This document shows, in pieces, positions 33,732-42,582 of a DNA stretch of 64,000 nt. How positions within the stretch are numbered: the first letter of the stretch is position 1; every line of letters starts with the position of its first letter. The position numbers and the translations under genes are program-made. Source of the DNA: Spirochaetaceae bacterium (GTDB taxonomy: Bacteria > Spirochaetota > Spirochaetia > B11-G9); NCBI GenBank assembly GCA_015493635.1, contig WGCU01000077.1:1-64000 (forward strand), read 5' to 3'. The notes beneath the pieces were generated by a model. The model was not told the origin of the DNA. It did no database searches and saw only the letters and a program-made list of their open reading frames with translations.

Positions 33732-35009
33732 ATGCTGGATTTAAAATTTGTAAAAGAACACGCGCAGGAAGTAAAGGAAAATATTAAAAATCGGAACATG
33801 CAGGTGGATGTAGATACCGTTGTTGCCTATTTCGATAAAAGAAGTGATCTTATCCGGACGATAGAAGATTTGCGCAGGAAGAGAAACGCCAACGCCCAGG
33901 CCATGAAGGGGAAGATGTCACAGGAAGAAAGACAGCTTCTTATTAAAGAAGGAAAAGAGTTAAAGACCTCTATAGCTGAATATGAAAAAGAATTGGAAAC
34001 AGTGGAAAAGGTTCTTTTCAGTGAAGCAGGGAAAATTCCAAACATGGCTCACCCCGATGCTCCTGTAGGCAAAGAGGAAAAAGACAACCTTGAAATAAAA
34101 AGATTTCTGGAACCGGTCCGCTTCCCCTTTCAACGGAAAGATCATGTACAGCTCGGGCAGGATCTTGATCTTATTGATTTTGAAACAGCCACCCGGGTTA
34201 CCGGACCTAAATTTTATTACCTTAAAAACGAAGCGGTATTTCTTGAACTTGCCCTCATACGGTATGCCATGGAGATTCTTCAGAAAAAGGGGTTTACACC
34301 GGTTATAACTCCTGATATAGCCCGGGAGGAGATCCTCGAAGGGATCGGCTTTAATCCGAGAGGTACTGAAAGCAACATCTATAATCTGGAAGAAACGGGA
34401 ACATGCCTTATCGGTACAGCGGAAATTACTTTGGGAGGCTACTTCAGTAATCAGATAATAGAAAAAGATTCCCTGCCGCTAAAGATGGCGGGACTTTCCC
34501 ACTGTTTCCGAAGAGAGGCAGGCGCCGCAGGTAAGTATTCCAAGGGATTGTACCGGGTCCATCAATTTACGAAGGTAGAGATGTTTGTGTACTGTATGCC
34601 TGAAGATTCAGAAAACATGCACCGGGAACTTCTGGACATTGAAGAAGAAATATGGAAGGGAATGGGAATACCTTATAGAATTGTCGATACCTGTACCGGT
34701 GACCTTGGAGCTCCTGCCTACAGAAAATACGATATAGAGGCATGGATGCCCGGAAGAGGAAAAGATGGTGAGTGGGGAGAAGTAACAAGTACTTCAAACT
34801 GTACCGACTACCAGTCCAGAAGACTGGGAATACGGGTAAAAGACGGCGGAAGAACGACGTACCTGCACATGATCAACGGTACAGCAATAGCCGTTTCCCG
34901 TGCCATCATTGCTATTATGGAAAACTTTCAACAGGAAGACGGTTCCATCGTGATCCCGGAAAAACTTGTTCCCTATACAGGCTTTTCCCGTATAAACCGG
35001 CATGAATAA
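33732..35009 (+). CDS. serS: Seryl-tRNA synthetase
   Basis: 425 residues, the usual length. The N-terminal long coiled coil (about 30-100) grips the tRNA-Ser extra arm. Class II motifs: motif 2 in FRREAGAAGKYSKGLYRVHQ, motif 3 in YLHMINGTAIAVSRAIIA. The signature TSTSNCTDYQSRRLGIR is present. Charges tRNA-Ser (and tRNA-Sec where it exists). GAGGA precedes the ATG. Overlaps the next gene by 8 bases. Confidence 0.97.
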   Translation: MLDLKFVKEHAQEVKENIKNRNMQVDVDTVVAYFDKRSDLIRTIEDLRRKRNANAQAMKGKMSQEERQLLIKEGKELKTSIAEYEKELETVEKVLFSEAGKIPNMAHPDAPVGKEEKDNLEIKRFLEPVRFPFQRKDHVQLGQDLDLIDFETATRVTGPKFYYLKNEAVFLELALIRYAMEILQKKGFTPVITPDIAREEILEGIGFNPRGTESNIYNLEETGTCLIGTAEITLGGYFSNQIIEKDSLPLKMAGLSHCFRREAGAAGKYSKGLYRVHQFTKVEMFVYCMPEDSENMHRELLDIEEEIWKGMGIPYRIVDTCTGDLGAPAYRKYDIEAWMPGRGKDGEWGEVTSTSNCTDYQSRRLGIRVKDGGRTTYLHMINGTAIAVSRAIIAIMENFQQEDGSIVIPEKLVPYTGFSRINRHE

Positions 35010-35562
35010 CGGGGAAGAAATAAAATCCCTTGTTCTGAAAACCGTTCTTTTTTTCATAATAGCCGCTGCTGCTTACGGGGTACTGTTTTTTGCGGCTGGC
35101 AGCACTATCCGGGAAATGGGAAGACACTTTGCCGGGAAACGGGGACTTACCGGTATTTTCCTCTATGTGTATCTGGTAGATACCTTTATCGTCCCTGCTA
35201 CCCCCGATATTGTTTTTACCCTGTCAACAGCTTCTCCGCTGCTTCTTATCACGGTTGTATCCACAGCATCCATCTCGGGAGGGTTTACGGGATACCTTAT
35301 TGGAAGATATCTGAATCACCTTTCCATTGTGCGTAAAGTAACTGCTTACTACCGTGCAAAGGGAGAAGCATTGATACACAGATACGGTCCCTGGGCAGTT
35401 GCTCTTGCAGGGTTTACCCCCCTTCCTTATTCAACCATATCCTGGCTCGCGGGAATGTTTAAAATAAAACCAGGACAGTACCTTCTCGCTTCTTTAACAC
35501 GGATTCCCCGTCTTACCCTGTACTATATGGCAATTCAGGGAGGAATGAAACTTTTTTCATAA
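35002..35562 (+). CDS. VTT-domain (DedA/SNARE-associated-like) membrane protein
   Basis: 186 residues, four or five hydrophobic segments. The loop ISGGFTGYLIGRYLN and the re-entrant LAGFTPLPYSTISWLAGMFKIKPGQYLLAS are typical of the VTT/DedA superfamily, whose members move lipid carriers or maintain membrane homeostasis. It overlaps serS by 8 bases, so expression is coupled, though no functional link to serS is obvious. The transported lipid is unknown. Confidence 0.8.
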   Translation: MNNGEEIKSLVLKTVLFFIIAAAAYGVLFFAAGSTIREMGRHFAGKRGLTGIFLYVYLVDTFIVPATPDIVFTLSTASPLLLITVVSTASISGGFTGYLIGRYLNHLSIVRKVTAYYRAKGEALIHRYGPWAVALAGFTPLPYSTISWLAGMFKIKPGQYLLASLTRIPRLTLYYMAIQGGMKLFS

Positions 35563-35618
35563 ACTGTGTGACCGGGGAGGTTCACAGAGAACCCATATTC
35601 TCCTATACTGCGGGCGGT

Positions 35619-37106
35619 ATGAAGGAATTACTGGAACTGAAACAACTCTCATTTAAATACCCTGACTATCCGGGACTTGAATTTCCTCAGCTCTTTTCCA
35701 ACATCAACCTTACACTCAATAAAGGTGATTTCAGGATTGTTCTGGGAAAGCCGGAAAGCGGAAAAACCACCCTTTCTCGGATTATAACAGGTCTTATTCC
35801 CCGCTATACCGGGGGAGTATTAACAGGGTCAATACTTCTCAATGGAAAGACTACGGCAGAGCTGAAACCCTACGAATTGATAGAACAGGCAGGTACCGTT
35901 TTCCAGAACCCTGATGAACAAATTATTACAACCCGCTGCGATACCGAGATTGCTTTCCCTATGGAATCACTGGGATGGGAGCGAACGATAATGACAAAGC
36001 GTATTGACGCTGCATTACATGATACCGATATCTCCCGCCTGAAAACAAGAAATCCGGCAACCCTTTCCGGCGGAGAGAAAAAAAAACTTCTTATAGCATC
36101 TCTCTTTGCTCTTGATCCGGATGTATGGATACTTGACGAAACCCTTGAAGAGCTTGACCCGGCATCCGTACAAATGATTTTAACACAAATTCTGCAGAAA
36201 GAAAAAACAGTTCTTCTTTTGGCATCCAAGAATCCCAAAATCCCGGAAAATATTCAGGCTCTCTATTCTGTCTTTTCAGAGGGAGAACTTTTTCACAGAG
36301 AGAACCTTCCGGAACACAGCTATCAGGAACTGCTTGAGCAGGAAGGTCTTGTCATTCCGGGAAACAGTACCTCTTTTTCACTACCGGTTACCTTAAAAAA
36401 AGAAAACAAGAACGGAGAACTGCTCCTTCAGATACGGAATGTACGGTATTCCTATGAAGGAAACAGGGAGTTTTCCTTGACAATAGATAATTTGTCTCTG
36501 CATAAAGGAGAAATACTATCCATCGTTGGGGAAAACGGCAGCGGGAAATCTACCCTTGGGAAAATTTTAAGCGGACTCATACAGCCTTCTTCCGGTGATA
36601 TCAGTATAAGGAATGGTGAGTATATGCAAAGTGCTACTGCCCAAGCACTCAACGCTTTTACCGGTTTTCTGTTTCAGAACCCCGACTCACAGATATTCCT
36701 TCCAACGGTAAAAGAAGAACTATCTTTCAATCTTGATCTTGATGAACACGTACTCTCGGACACGATACAGCTCTTTTCCCTTCCGGGAAAAGATGTCCCT
36801 CCCGCCCTGATGAGCTACGGAGCCCGGAAACGTCTCCAGGGAGCGGTATACTATCTCCTTGCAAAAAGACTGTACATTATTGATGAAGCTGACTCGGGAT
36901 TATCCATTAATGATTACTCAAATATTATCTCTCTTCTCAAGAAAAAAAATGCCGCACTTATTATTATTACCCATAACATGGAATTAAGCCGGTTCTTTTC
37001 GGACCGTACGTACATCATGGAACGAGGGGCCATCATCAAAACTATTGAAAAAAATCAGTTTTCCCGAGTGCAGACCTATTTTGATACGATAAAAGGGAAC
37101 CAGTAA
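35619..37106 (+). CDS. ECF transporter energising ATPases, fused (EcfA-EcfA')
   Basis: 495 residues with two ABC ATPase domains in one chain. Domain 1: Walker A GKPESGKTT (43-51), signature LSGGE (149-153), Walker B ILDE (171-174), but serine (S203) where the H-loop histidine should be. Domain 2: Walker A GENGSGKST (304-312), a degenerate signature MSYGA (398-402), Walker B IIDE (420-423), histidine 452 intact. Paired head to tail, one ATP site would be canonical and the other degenerate. An upstream GTG at 35568 adds 17 unrelated residues. EcfT and an S component follow directly. Confidence 0.9.
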   Translation: MKELLELKQLSFKYPDYPGLEFPQLFSNINLTLNKGDFRIVLGKPESGKTTLSRIITGLIPRYTGGVLTGSILLNGKTTAELKPYELIEQAGTVFQNPDEQIITTRCDTEIAFPMESLGWERTIMTKRIDAALHDTDISRLKTRNPATLSGGEKKKLLIASLFALDPDVWILDETLEELDPASVQMILTQILQKEKTVLLLASKNPKIPENIQALYSVFSEGELFHRENLPEHSYQELLEQEGLVIPGNSTSFSLPVTLKKENKNGELLLQIRNVRYSYEGNREFSLTIDNLSLHKGEILSIVGENGSGKSTLGKILSGLIQPSSGDISIRNGEYMQSATAQALNAFTGFLFQNPDSQIFLPTVKEELSFNLDLDEHVLSDTIQLFSLPGKDVPPALMSYGARKRLQGAVYYLLAKRLYIIDEADSGLSINDYSNIISLLKKKNAALIIITHNMELSRFFSDRTYIMERGAIIKTIEKNQFSRVQTYFDTIKGNQ

Positions 37107-37109
37107 AAG

Positions 37110-37883
37110 ATGATTACCAGCACCTACCAGAACGGCAATTCATACATTCACAAAACAGATCCCAGAATGAAACTGTTTCTCCTTGTATTTTTTACTGTTT
37201 CTTTTTTTATTACAGACAGCATTTCAGTAACATCATTATATTTTCTTTTTATCATGTTCCTTATCGGTTCAAGCATCGGCATAAAAGGGATGGCTGCTCC
37301 CGTTAAAACAATTTACCCGCTCCTGATCTTTGTAGCACTGCTGACTCCGCCGTTTCACCCGGGAGGAACGGTCTATCTCCGGATAGGTTCACATATCCTT
37401 GTTTCAAACAATGGCATAATGGAAACGTTACGTCTCATTATACGGTTTACGGGAATCACCGGTATCTTTTTTCTCTTTTTCCGTACCACAAGTATTGATG
37501 ATCTTATTCTTTCCCTACGGTGGTTCCACGTTCCCTTTACCATTACCCTCATTCTCACTATTGCAATCAGATACATACCCCATATGATCTACCTGTACAC
37601 CAGTGTTACCGATGCGCATAAACTCAGAAAAAACTGGAACAGCAAAGAAGAAAAGATCAGCTTCAAAACACGAATAAAAAACCTTTTCCCGGTACTTGTT
37701 TCTGTTCTCATACAATCAATAAAAGCCATCCCCACCCTTGCCATGTCCCTGGAATTAAAGGGCTTTGGATCAAAGCGGCCGAGAAGCCGGTACATGACTA
37801 TTCATCAGTATTACTCTTTTCCCTTGCAATTGTTTCTTCTCTCTGCTATTGTGCTCACCGTAATTTTATCAGCGATACTTTAG
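37110..37883 (+). CDS. ECF transporter transmembrane coupling protein EcfT
   Basis: 257 residues, with about five hydrophobic segments and the C-terminal cytoplasmic coupling-helix region (AIRYIPHMIYLYTSVTDAH and TLAMSLELKGFGSKRPRSR, standing for the conserved Ala-Arg-Gly-type motifs). It couples the fused ATPases to the S component. It begins 3 bases after the ATPase gene and is 9 bases from the S-component gene, so the three genes form a complete dedicated ECF module. Confidence 0.88.
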   Translation: MITSTYQNGNSYIHKTDPRMKLFLLVFFTVSFFITDSISVTSLYFLFIMFLIGSSIGIKGMAAPVKTIYPLLIFVALLTPPFHPGGTVYLRIGSHILVSNNGIMETLRLIIRFTGITGIFFLFFRTTSIDDLILSLRWFHVPFTITLILTIAIRYIPHMIYLYTSVTDAHKLRKNWNSKEEKISFKTRIKNLFPVLVSVLIQSIKAIPTLAMSLELKGFGSKRPRSRYMTIHQYYSFPLQLFLLSAIVLTVILSAIL

Positions 37884-37892
37884 GAGGTATCC

Positions 37893-38453
37893 ATGTCTGA
37901 TCAGGAACAAAAAAACACTTTCACCAGATTCTCAGCTTTCAGAATTGCATCTCTTGCTATTCTTATAGCAGTGACCACCATTTTCACCTATTTAATCCGT
38001 ATACCGACTGCTCCAACCCGGGGCTATCTTAATCTGGGTGACGTTGCCGTTTTTTTTACAGCAATTACCTTCGGCCCTTTTTCTGCGCTTATAGCCGGAG
38101 GCCTGGGAACAGCTCTGGCAGATATTATATCCGGATACGCCCAATGGGCTCCTATTACGTTTTTTGCCCATGGTATTCAGGGTTTTATTGTTGGGCTTAT
38201 AATATTTGCCCACCGGAAAAACGCGGATAATCTGCGGATTGGAATTGTCAGACTCGTTCTTGCATTTTTGGGAGCCACCATTATCATGGCGGGAACATAC
38301 TTCGTCACCGGCGGCTTCATGTACGGATTCGGAGCAGCAGCTACAGAGATACCGGGAAACATCCTTCAGAATGTTGCAGGTGTTCTTATCGGATATCCGC
38401 TGGCCCTGGCAGTACGGAAAGCATACCCTCCTGTTCTTACCTACAAGTGGTAA
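37893..38453 (+). CDS. ECF transporter substrate-binding (S) component
   Basis: 186 residues, six hydrophobic segments. NLGDVAVFFTAITFGPFSAL and GGLGTALADIISGYAQWAP place it in the ECF_trnsprt/riboflavin_trS-like (PF07155) S-component group, which serves vitamins or precursors such as pyridoxine or hydroxymethylpyrimidine. The exact vitamin cannot be assigned. GGAGG precedes the ATG by 6 bases. No riboswitch was seen upstream of the operon. Its 3' end overlaps the convergent 38441 gene by 13 bases. Confidence 0.85.
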   Translation: MSDQEQKNTFTRFSAFRIASLAILIAVTTIFTYLIRIPTAPTRGYLNLGDVAVFFTAITFGPFSALIAGGLGTALADIISGYAQWAPITFFAHGIQGFIVGLIIFAHRKNADNLRIGIVRLVLAFLGATIIMAGTYFVTGGFMYGFGAAATEIPGNILQNVAGVLIGYPLALAVRKAYPPVLTYKW

Positions 38454-38794
38454 TGTTGTTTCATTAACAGCTCTCTATACCGGGACACATCCGTGTGGGA
38501 AGAAAACATGACACTCACCCGGGATGTTTCCGGTGAAAGGGCTTTTATGTACACGATATCATCGGTAATGGAGAATGATCCATCTACCGCACGCAGCGTA
38601 ATCTGGTAATCTTTAACCTTAAAAACATTAACCGGAAGAATAACACTTATCCCGTTATCATCGGCATCTATCGTTTGTGCTTTCATCCGCTGCGCTGATT
38701 CTGGATCTCCCAGATATGCCGCAAATTCTTTCAATAAGGGAGGTAATCTTTTTGCCGGGAGCCTTGGTCCTCCCCGTCTCTCTTCGTCTCCCAT
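38441..38794 (-). CDS. Small PilZ-like domain protein
   Basis: 117 residues from the ATG at 38794. The beta-rich stretch MKAQTIDADDNGISVILPVNV resembles PilZ folds, with DADDNG in place of the D-x-S-x-x-G motif, and an arginine cluster (RRGGPRLPAKR) near the N terminus in place of R-x-x-x-R. Cyclic-di-GMP binding is therefore possible but not secure. It starts 4 bases after the stop of the upstream PRTase-like gene, so the two form an operon. An alternative, longer frame overlaps that gene by 89 bases. Confidence 0.5.
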   Translation of the reverse strand: MGDEERRGGPRLPAKRLPPLLKEFAAYLGDPESAQRMKAQTIDADDNGISVILPVNVFKVKDYQITLRAVDGSFSITDDIVYIKALSPETSRVSVMFSSHTDVSRYRELLMKQHYHL

Positions 38795-38798
38795 CGTA

Positions 38799-39968
38799 CT
38801 ATACAGAAGCCTTGAAAAGACTGTTAAGATAAGAAATCTTTTTCTCACATACAGCACGTAAGCTTCCCGGCCGTTTTGAGGAAGCAATGCGCTCTTTGGT
38901 CCAAAGCCAGGTAAAACGTTTAAACAACCTTACATATTCATCATCTGAAACACCTTTCCAGTAGGGAGCCTTTCTTTCTTTAAGAAGCTCCGGAGTACCA
39001 ATCCCTGTTTCTTTCTTGTCTCTCAGATACATATCAAGAGGAAACCGGGCATTGTACTCCTGCCAGAGACTCACCGTTTCCTTTTTTGCAAAATCCCGTT
39101 GTTTTTCCCAGAACTCCAGAACATCTATGATATGATTAACCGGTTCAAAGGCCTTTTTCCCTCCGTCATAGATGGCACATCCTTCAAGAGCAATAATAAT
39201 CTTTTCAAACTGGGAATGTTCAAATTCAGGACTGAGAAGAGCTCCAAGCTTGTAATTACGGAGAAGATCTGTATCCGGAAGCACATTTGCAAGAGGGGTT
39301 GCGGTACTGCCGAGAGCAAACCGCCCTTCCAGATAGATTAAAACTGTTCTTTCATAATGAGGATGCGTCTGCTTAAACCGTTTGTCCCATTTTTCAAGAA
39401 CTTCTTCAGCTCTCACACCGCCGATGGTTATAAAAATAAAGTTCTTCAACTCAAGCTGCTTCTGTTCAAGATATTTCTCAAGATACACCAGACTGTTGTC
39501 GAGGGATGCCCCGGAAGCGACTATATCAGCACTGTACACTGTTGCATTATTGGGAACCTCAAACTTGCGATACGCGTCTTCGGAGATGACGAACTGAACA
39601 CCCTCCTTCACCCGCTGACTGGAAATGTATGAGCTTGAGTGCCATTTATATCCGAAAGCCTTCCGCAGAACATCGCGTATTTGAAAATTTAAACCTCCCC
39701 GGAGGATATGATACACATTCACATTTCTGGAGTTAATCATACTGAGTTTCTCAAGGTGATTCAAACTTTTTAGTGCGTTTGTTATACCGTTACGCATCAA
39801 TTCCGTAAAATCACAGTTAATTATTTCGGGGAAATTCATCATGTTCCTTGTATCACGGGTTGAGACTATGTACCGGTGCAGAGAAGAAGCGTCTGATTCT
39901 CTTTCTATCGTATAAATAGCTGCAGTCTCATCCTTAAATTTTCGAACCAGGTAATCTTTTATTTTCAT
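38799..39968 (-). CDS. Phosphoribosyltransferase-like protein of unknown function
   Basis: 389 residues. YHILRGGLNFQIRDVLRKAFG and VYSADIVASGASLDNSLVYLEKYL look like a type I phosphoribosyltransferase core, with DIVASGASLDNS at the PRPP-loop position (compare D-D-V-x-x-T-G-x-T). The C-terminal 150 residues (from about 240) match nothing I know. No membrane segments or signal peptide. It may bind PRPP or a nucleotide as enzyme or sensor. It lies divergently from pncB, which also uses PRPP, and heads a two-gene operon with a PilZ-like protein. Confidence 0.55.
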   Translation of the reverse strand: MKIKDYLVRKFKDETAAIYTIERESDASSLHRYIVSTRDTRNMMNFPEIINCDFTELMRNGITNALKSLNHLEKLSMINSRNVNVYHILRGGLNFQIRDVLRKAFGYKWHSSSYISSQRVKEGVQFVISEDAYRKFEVPNNATVYSADIVASGASLDNSLVYLEKYLEQKQLELKNFIFITIGGVRAEEVLEKWDKRFKQTHPHYERTVLIYLEGRFALGSTATPLANVLPDTDLLRNYKLGALLSPEFEHSQFEKIIIALEGCAIYDGGKKAFEPVNHIIDVLEFWEKQRDFAKKETVSLWQEYNARFPLDMYLRDKKETGIGTPELLKERKAPYWKGVSDDEYVRLFKRFTWLWTKERIASSKRPGSLRAVCEKKISYLNSLFKASV

Positions 39969-40029
39969 ATATGCTCCATGAGAGTTTATTTCTCATTTTA
40001 AGCTAAATAGAGACATATTGAAAGTATTA

Positions 40030-40058
40030 TTTACACTTGGTAGACAAATTGTTATAGT
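40030..40058 (+). promoter_or_regulatory. Promoter of pncB
   Basis: TTTACA (40030-40035), 17-bp spacer, TATAGT (40053-40058). GGAGG follows about 7 bases before the pncB ATG at 40076. Confidence 0.75.
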
Positions 40059-40075
40059 GGTCTTGGAGGTCTTAC

Positions 40076-41497
40076 ATGAACTACTCCGGATTGCTGACTG
40101 ATCTGTATGAACTTACCATGATGCAGGGGTACCTGCTTCAAAACCGAAATGAGAATGTTGTCTTTGATGTATTTTTTAGGAAACACCCCTTTTCCGGCGG
40201 ATACTCCATTCTAACGGGAATAGAAGATGTATTGAATCTGCTCCCCCGTCTCTCTTTCTCAGAAGATGATATTGCATATCTGCGGAGCCTTAACAGATTT
40301 GAAGACCGGTTTCTTGATTATTTACGTAACTTTAAGTTTACCGGTGATGTCTATACCATGGATGAAGGGGATGTAATATTCCCTCAGGAACCGCTTCTTC
40401 GTATTCACAGCACAATCATGGAAGCCCAGCTCATTGAAAGTATCATACTCAATACCATTAATTTTCAAACACTTATAGCAACAAAAGCTGCAAGAGTTGT
40501 TCATGCAGCAGGTGGAAGCGGCGTTCTCGAATTCGGACTCCGCAGGGCACAGGGTGTTGATGGGGCACTTTCCGCGTCTCGGGCGGCATATATAGGCGGG
40601 GTTATTGCGACATCAAATACCCTTGCGGGAAAGTTGTATAACATACCGGTAACCGGTTCCATGGCACACTCCTGGGTTATGGCCCACGACAATGAACTGC
40701 AGTCTTTCGCAAAATTTGCCGAGTTGTATCCTGATGCGGCCATACTGCTCATTGATACCTTTGACACTCTTGGCAGCGGTATTGAAAACGCAATTAAAAT
40801 AGGTTTGGATCTTAAGAAAAAGGGTAAATCAATCATGGTGCGCCTTGACAGCGGTGACCTTTTCTACCTCAGCAATAAGATAAGAGAAAAACTTGATAAT
40901 GCCGGTCTTCAAGATGCAAAAATTGTTGTTTCAAACGATCTGAACGAAGAAATTATTCATCAGATGGTTACTGATGGTGTTCCTATAGATTTCTGGGGTG
41001 TTGGTACACAGCTTGTTACAGGAGGTATTGATTCCGCTTTTGGCGGAGTCTATAAGCTCTGTGCAAAAGAGAACAGCGGCAGGATGGTACCGACAATCAA
41101 GGTTTCCAATAATGCGGAAAAAACATCAAATCCGGGTGTTAAACAGGTTTACCGTTTCTATGACTCAGACGGTTATGCGATAGGAGATATGATTGCTCTG
41201 CAATCAGAGAAGATTCGTCCCGGAAGACCTTACAAGTTTTATCATCCGACCTATTTCCATAAAAAATATATCCTGAACAAGTATTCACGTATTGAACCGT
41301 TGCTCAAACTTCAGATGGAAAATGGTGTCCGGACCGGTGATTCTTTCACCCTGCAGGAAATACAGCAGAAAGTACAAAAAAATCTCACAAATTTTGATAA
41401 AACTTATAAACGGATTCTTAACCCTCACATATATAAAATTTCTCTCTCTGAAACACTGAAAAAATTAAAAGCGCAATTGATTGATGAATATAAATAA
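40076..41497 (+). CDS. pncB: Nicotinate phosphoribosyltransferase
   Basis: 473 residues. Joins nicotinate and PRPP to nicotinate mononucleotide in NAD salvage, driven by ATP. LLTDLYELTMMQGYL at the N terminus, VLEFGLRRAQGVDGAL, GSMAHSWVMAH (holding the family's autophosphorylated histidine region) and DFWGVGTQLVTGG are diagnostic. GGAGG and a clear promoter are upstream. The 3' end overlaps the neuB start by 14 bases. The divergent PRTase-like gene and the nearby ECF vitamin importer hint at a salvage neighbourhood. Confidence 0.95.
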   Translation: MNYSGLLTDLYELTMMQGYLLQNRNENVVFDVFFRKHPFSGGYSILTGIEDVLNLLPRLSFSEDDIAYLRSLNRFEDRFLDYLRNFKFTGDVYTMDEGDVIFPQEPLLRIHSTIMEAQLIESIILNTINFQTLIATKAARVVHAAGGSGVLEFGLRRAQGVDGALSASRAAYIGGVIATSNTLAGKLYNIPVTGSMAHSWVMAHDNELQSFAKFAELYPDAAILLIDTFDTLGSGIENAIKIGLDLKKKGKSIMVRLDSGDLFYLSNKIREKLDNAGLQDAKIVVSNDLNEEIIHQMVTDGVPIDFWGVGTQLVTGGIDSAFGGVYKLCAKENSGRMVPTIKVSNNAEKTSNPGVKQVYRFYDSDGYAIGDMIALQSEKIRPGRPYKFYHPTYFHKKYILNKYSRIEPLLKLQMENGVRTGDSFTLQEIQQKVQKNLTNFDKTYKRILNPHIYKISLSETLKKLKAQLIDEYK

Positions 41498-42569
41498 AAA
41501 ACTCCCGAAAGGGAGGCACAGGACCTTTATTATTGCTGAAATAGGTACTGCCCACAACGGTGATCTATCGAGGGCAAAGGATCTTATACACTCCGCCCGG
41601 GATGCTGGTGCTGACTGTGTAAAATTTCAGTATGTTATAGCGGAAGAAATTATTCATCCTCTTACCGGCGATGTATTACTTCCCGGCGGGGCGATTCCTC
41701 TGTTTGACCGTTTTAAATCACTGGAAAGAGAACCGGAATTTTATTTATCCCTGAAAACAGAAGCGGAAAAATCAGGATTGTTGTTTCTGTGCACCCCCTT
41801 CGGCCCCCGCAGTGCTGAAGTTTTAATGGAGCTTCAGGTTGAAGCAATTAAAATAGCATCTCCGGAACTGAACTATTATGCTCTTCTTGACAAGGTGCAG
41901 TCGTTTCCCCTTATCATTTCCACAGGAGTTTCAACTCTTACGGATATTGACAGAGCCATCTCCCACTGCCCGGAGGAAACAGCAATACTTCACTGCATAA
42001 CCGCCTATCCGGCACCTGAAACTGAGTATAATCTTAAAGTAATACCGAATTTAATGCGTATCTTTAATAAACCGGTCGGCATTTCAGATCATTCATTAAA
42101 CCCTGTTCTCGTCCCCTCTCTGTCCGCATCAATGAAGGTATATGCCCTGGAAAAGCACATCACCTTTTCAAACACGGATAAAGGCCTTGATGATCCCATT
42201 GCTCTTACACCTGAAAACTTTAAACTCATGTGCAGGAGTGTTAGAGAAGCGGAACATGACGGATACAACGAAACACTCGAAAAAATGATATACGCTTTCG
42301 GCACAGAAAAAGTATTTACAACCCTCGGAGACGGAGAAAAAAAACTTGCCCCCTGTGAACGGGATAATTACAGGACAACGAACAGATCTATTATGGCAGT
42401 TGAAGATATAAAGAAGGGAACCCCTTTTACAGAAAGGAATATAGCTCTTTTGAGAAGTGAGAAATCCCTCTCACCGGGCCTCCCGCCCGATTATCTATCT
42501 ATTGTTTTATTTAAAAAAGCTGCAAAAAACATCCCCAGCGGAACAGGGATAACAGGAAACTGTTTTTAA
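41484..42569 (+). CDS. neuB: N-acetylneuraminate synthase family protein (NeuB/SpsE type)
   Basis: 361 residues. A NeuB-type TIM barrel (IIAEIGTAHNGDLSRAKDLI, CVKFQY, TPFGPRSAEVL, KIASPELN, ISTGVST, LHCITAYPAP, GISDHS, EKHITFSNTDKGLDDPIAL) plus a C-terminal SAF antifreeze-like domain (from about residue 300). Family members condense PEP with N-acetylmannosamine or a related sugar to form sialic, legionaminic or pseudaminic acids. The ATG at 41484 lies inside pncB, with no ribosome-binding site, so translation is probably coupled. No neuA or neuC partner is nearby. Confidence 0.88.
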   Translation: MNINKKLPKGRHRTFIIAEIGTAHNGDLSRAKDLIHSARDAGADCVKFQYVIAEEIIHPLTGDVLLPGGAIPLFDRFKSLEREPEFYLSLKTEAEKSGLLFLCTPFGPRSAEVLMELQVEAIKIASPELNYYALLDKVQSFPLIISTGVSTLTDIDRAISHCPEETAILHCITAYPAPETEYNLKVIPNLMRIFNKPVGISDHSLNPVLVPSLSASMKVYALEKHITFSNTDKGLDDPIALTPENFKLMCRSVREAEHDGYNETLEKMIYAFGTEKVFTTLGDGEKKLAPCERDNYRTTNRSIMAVEDIKKGTPFTERNIALLRSEKSLSPGLPPDYLSIVLFKKAAKNIPSGTGITGNCF

Positions 42570-42582
42570 CGGCAAACGCCGC

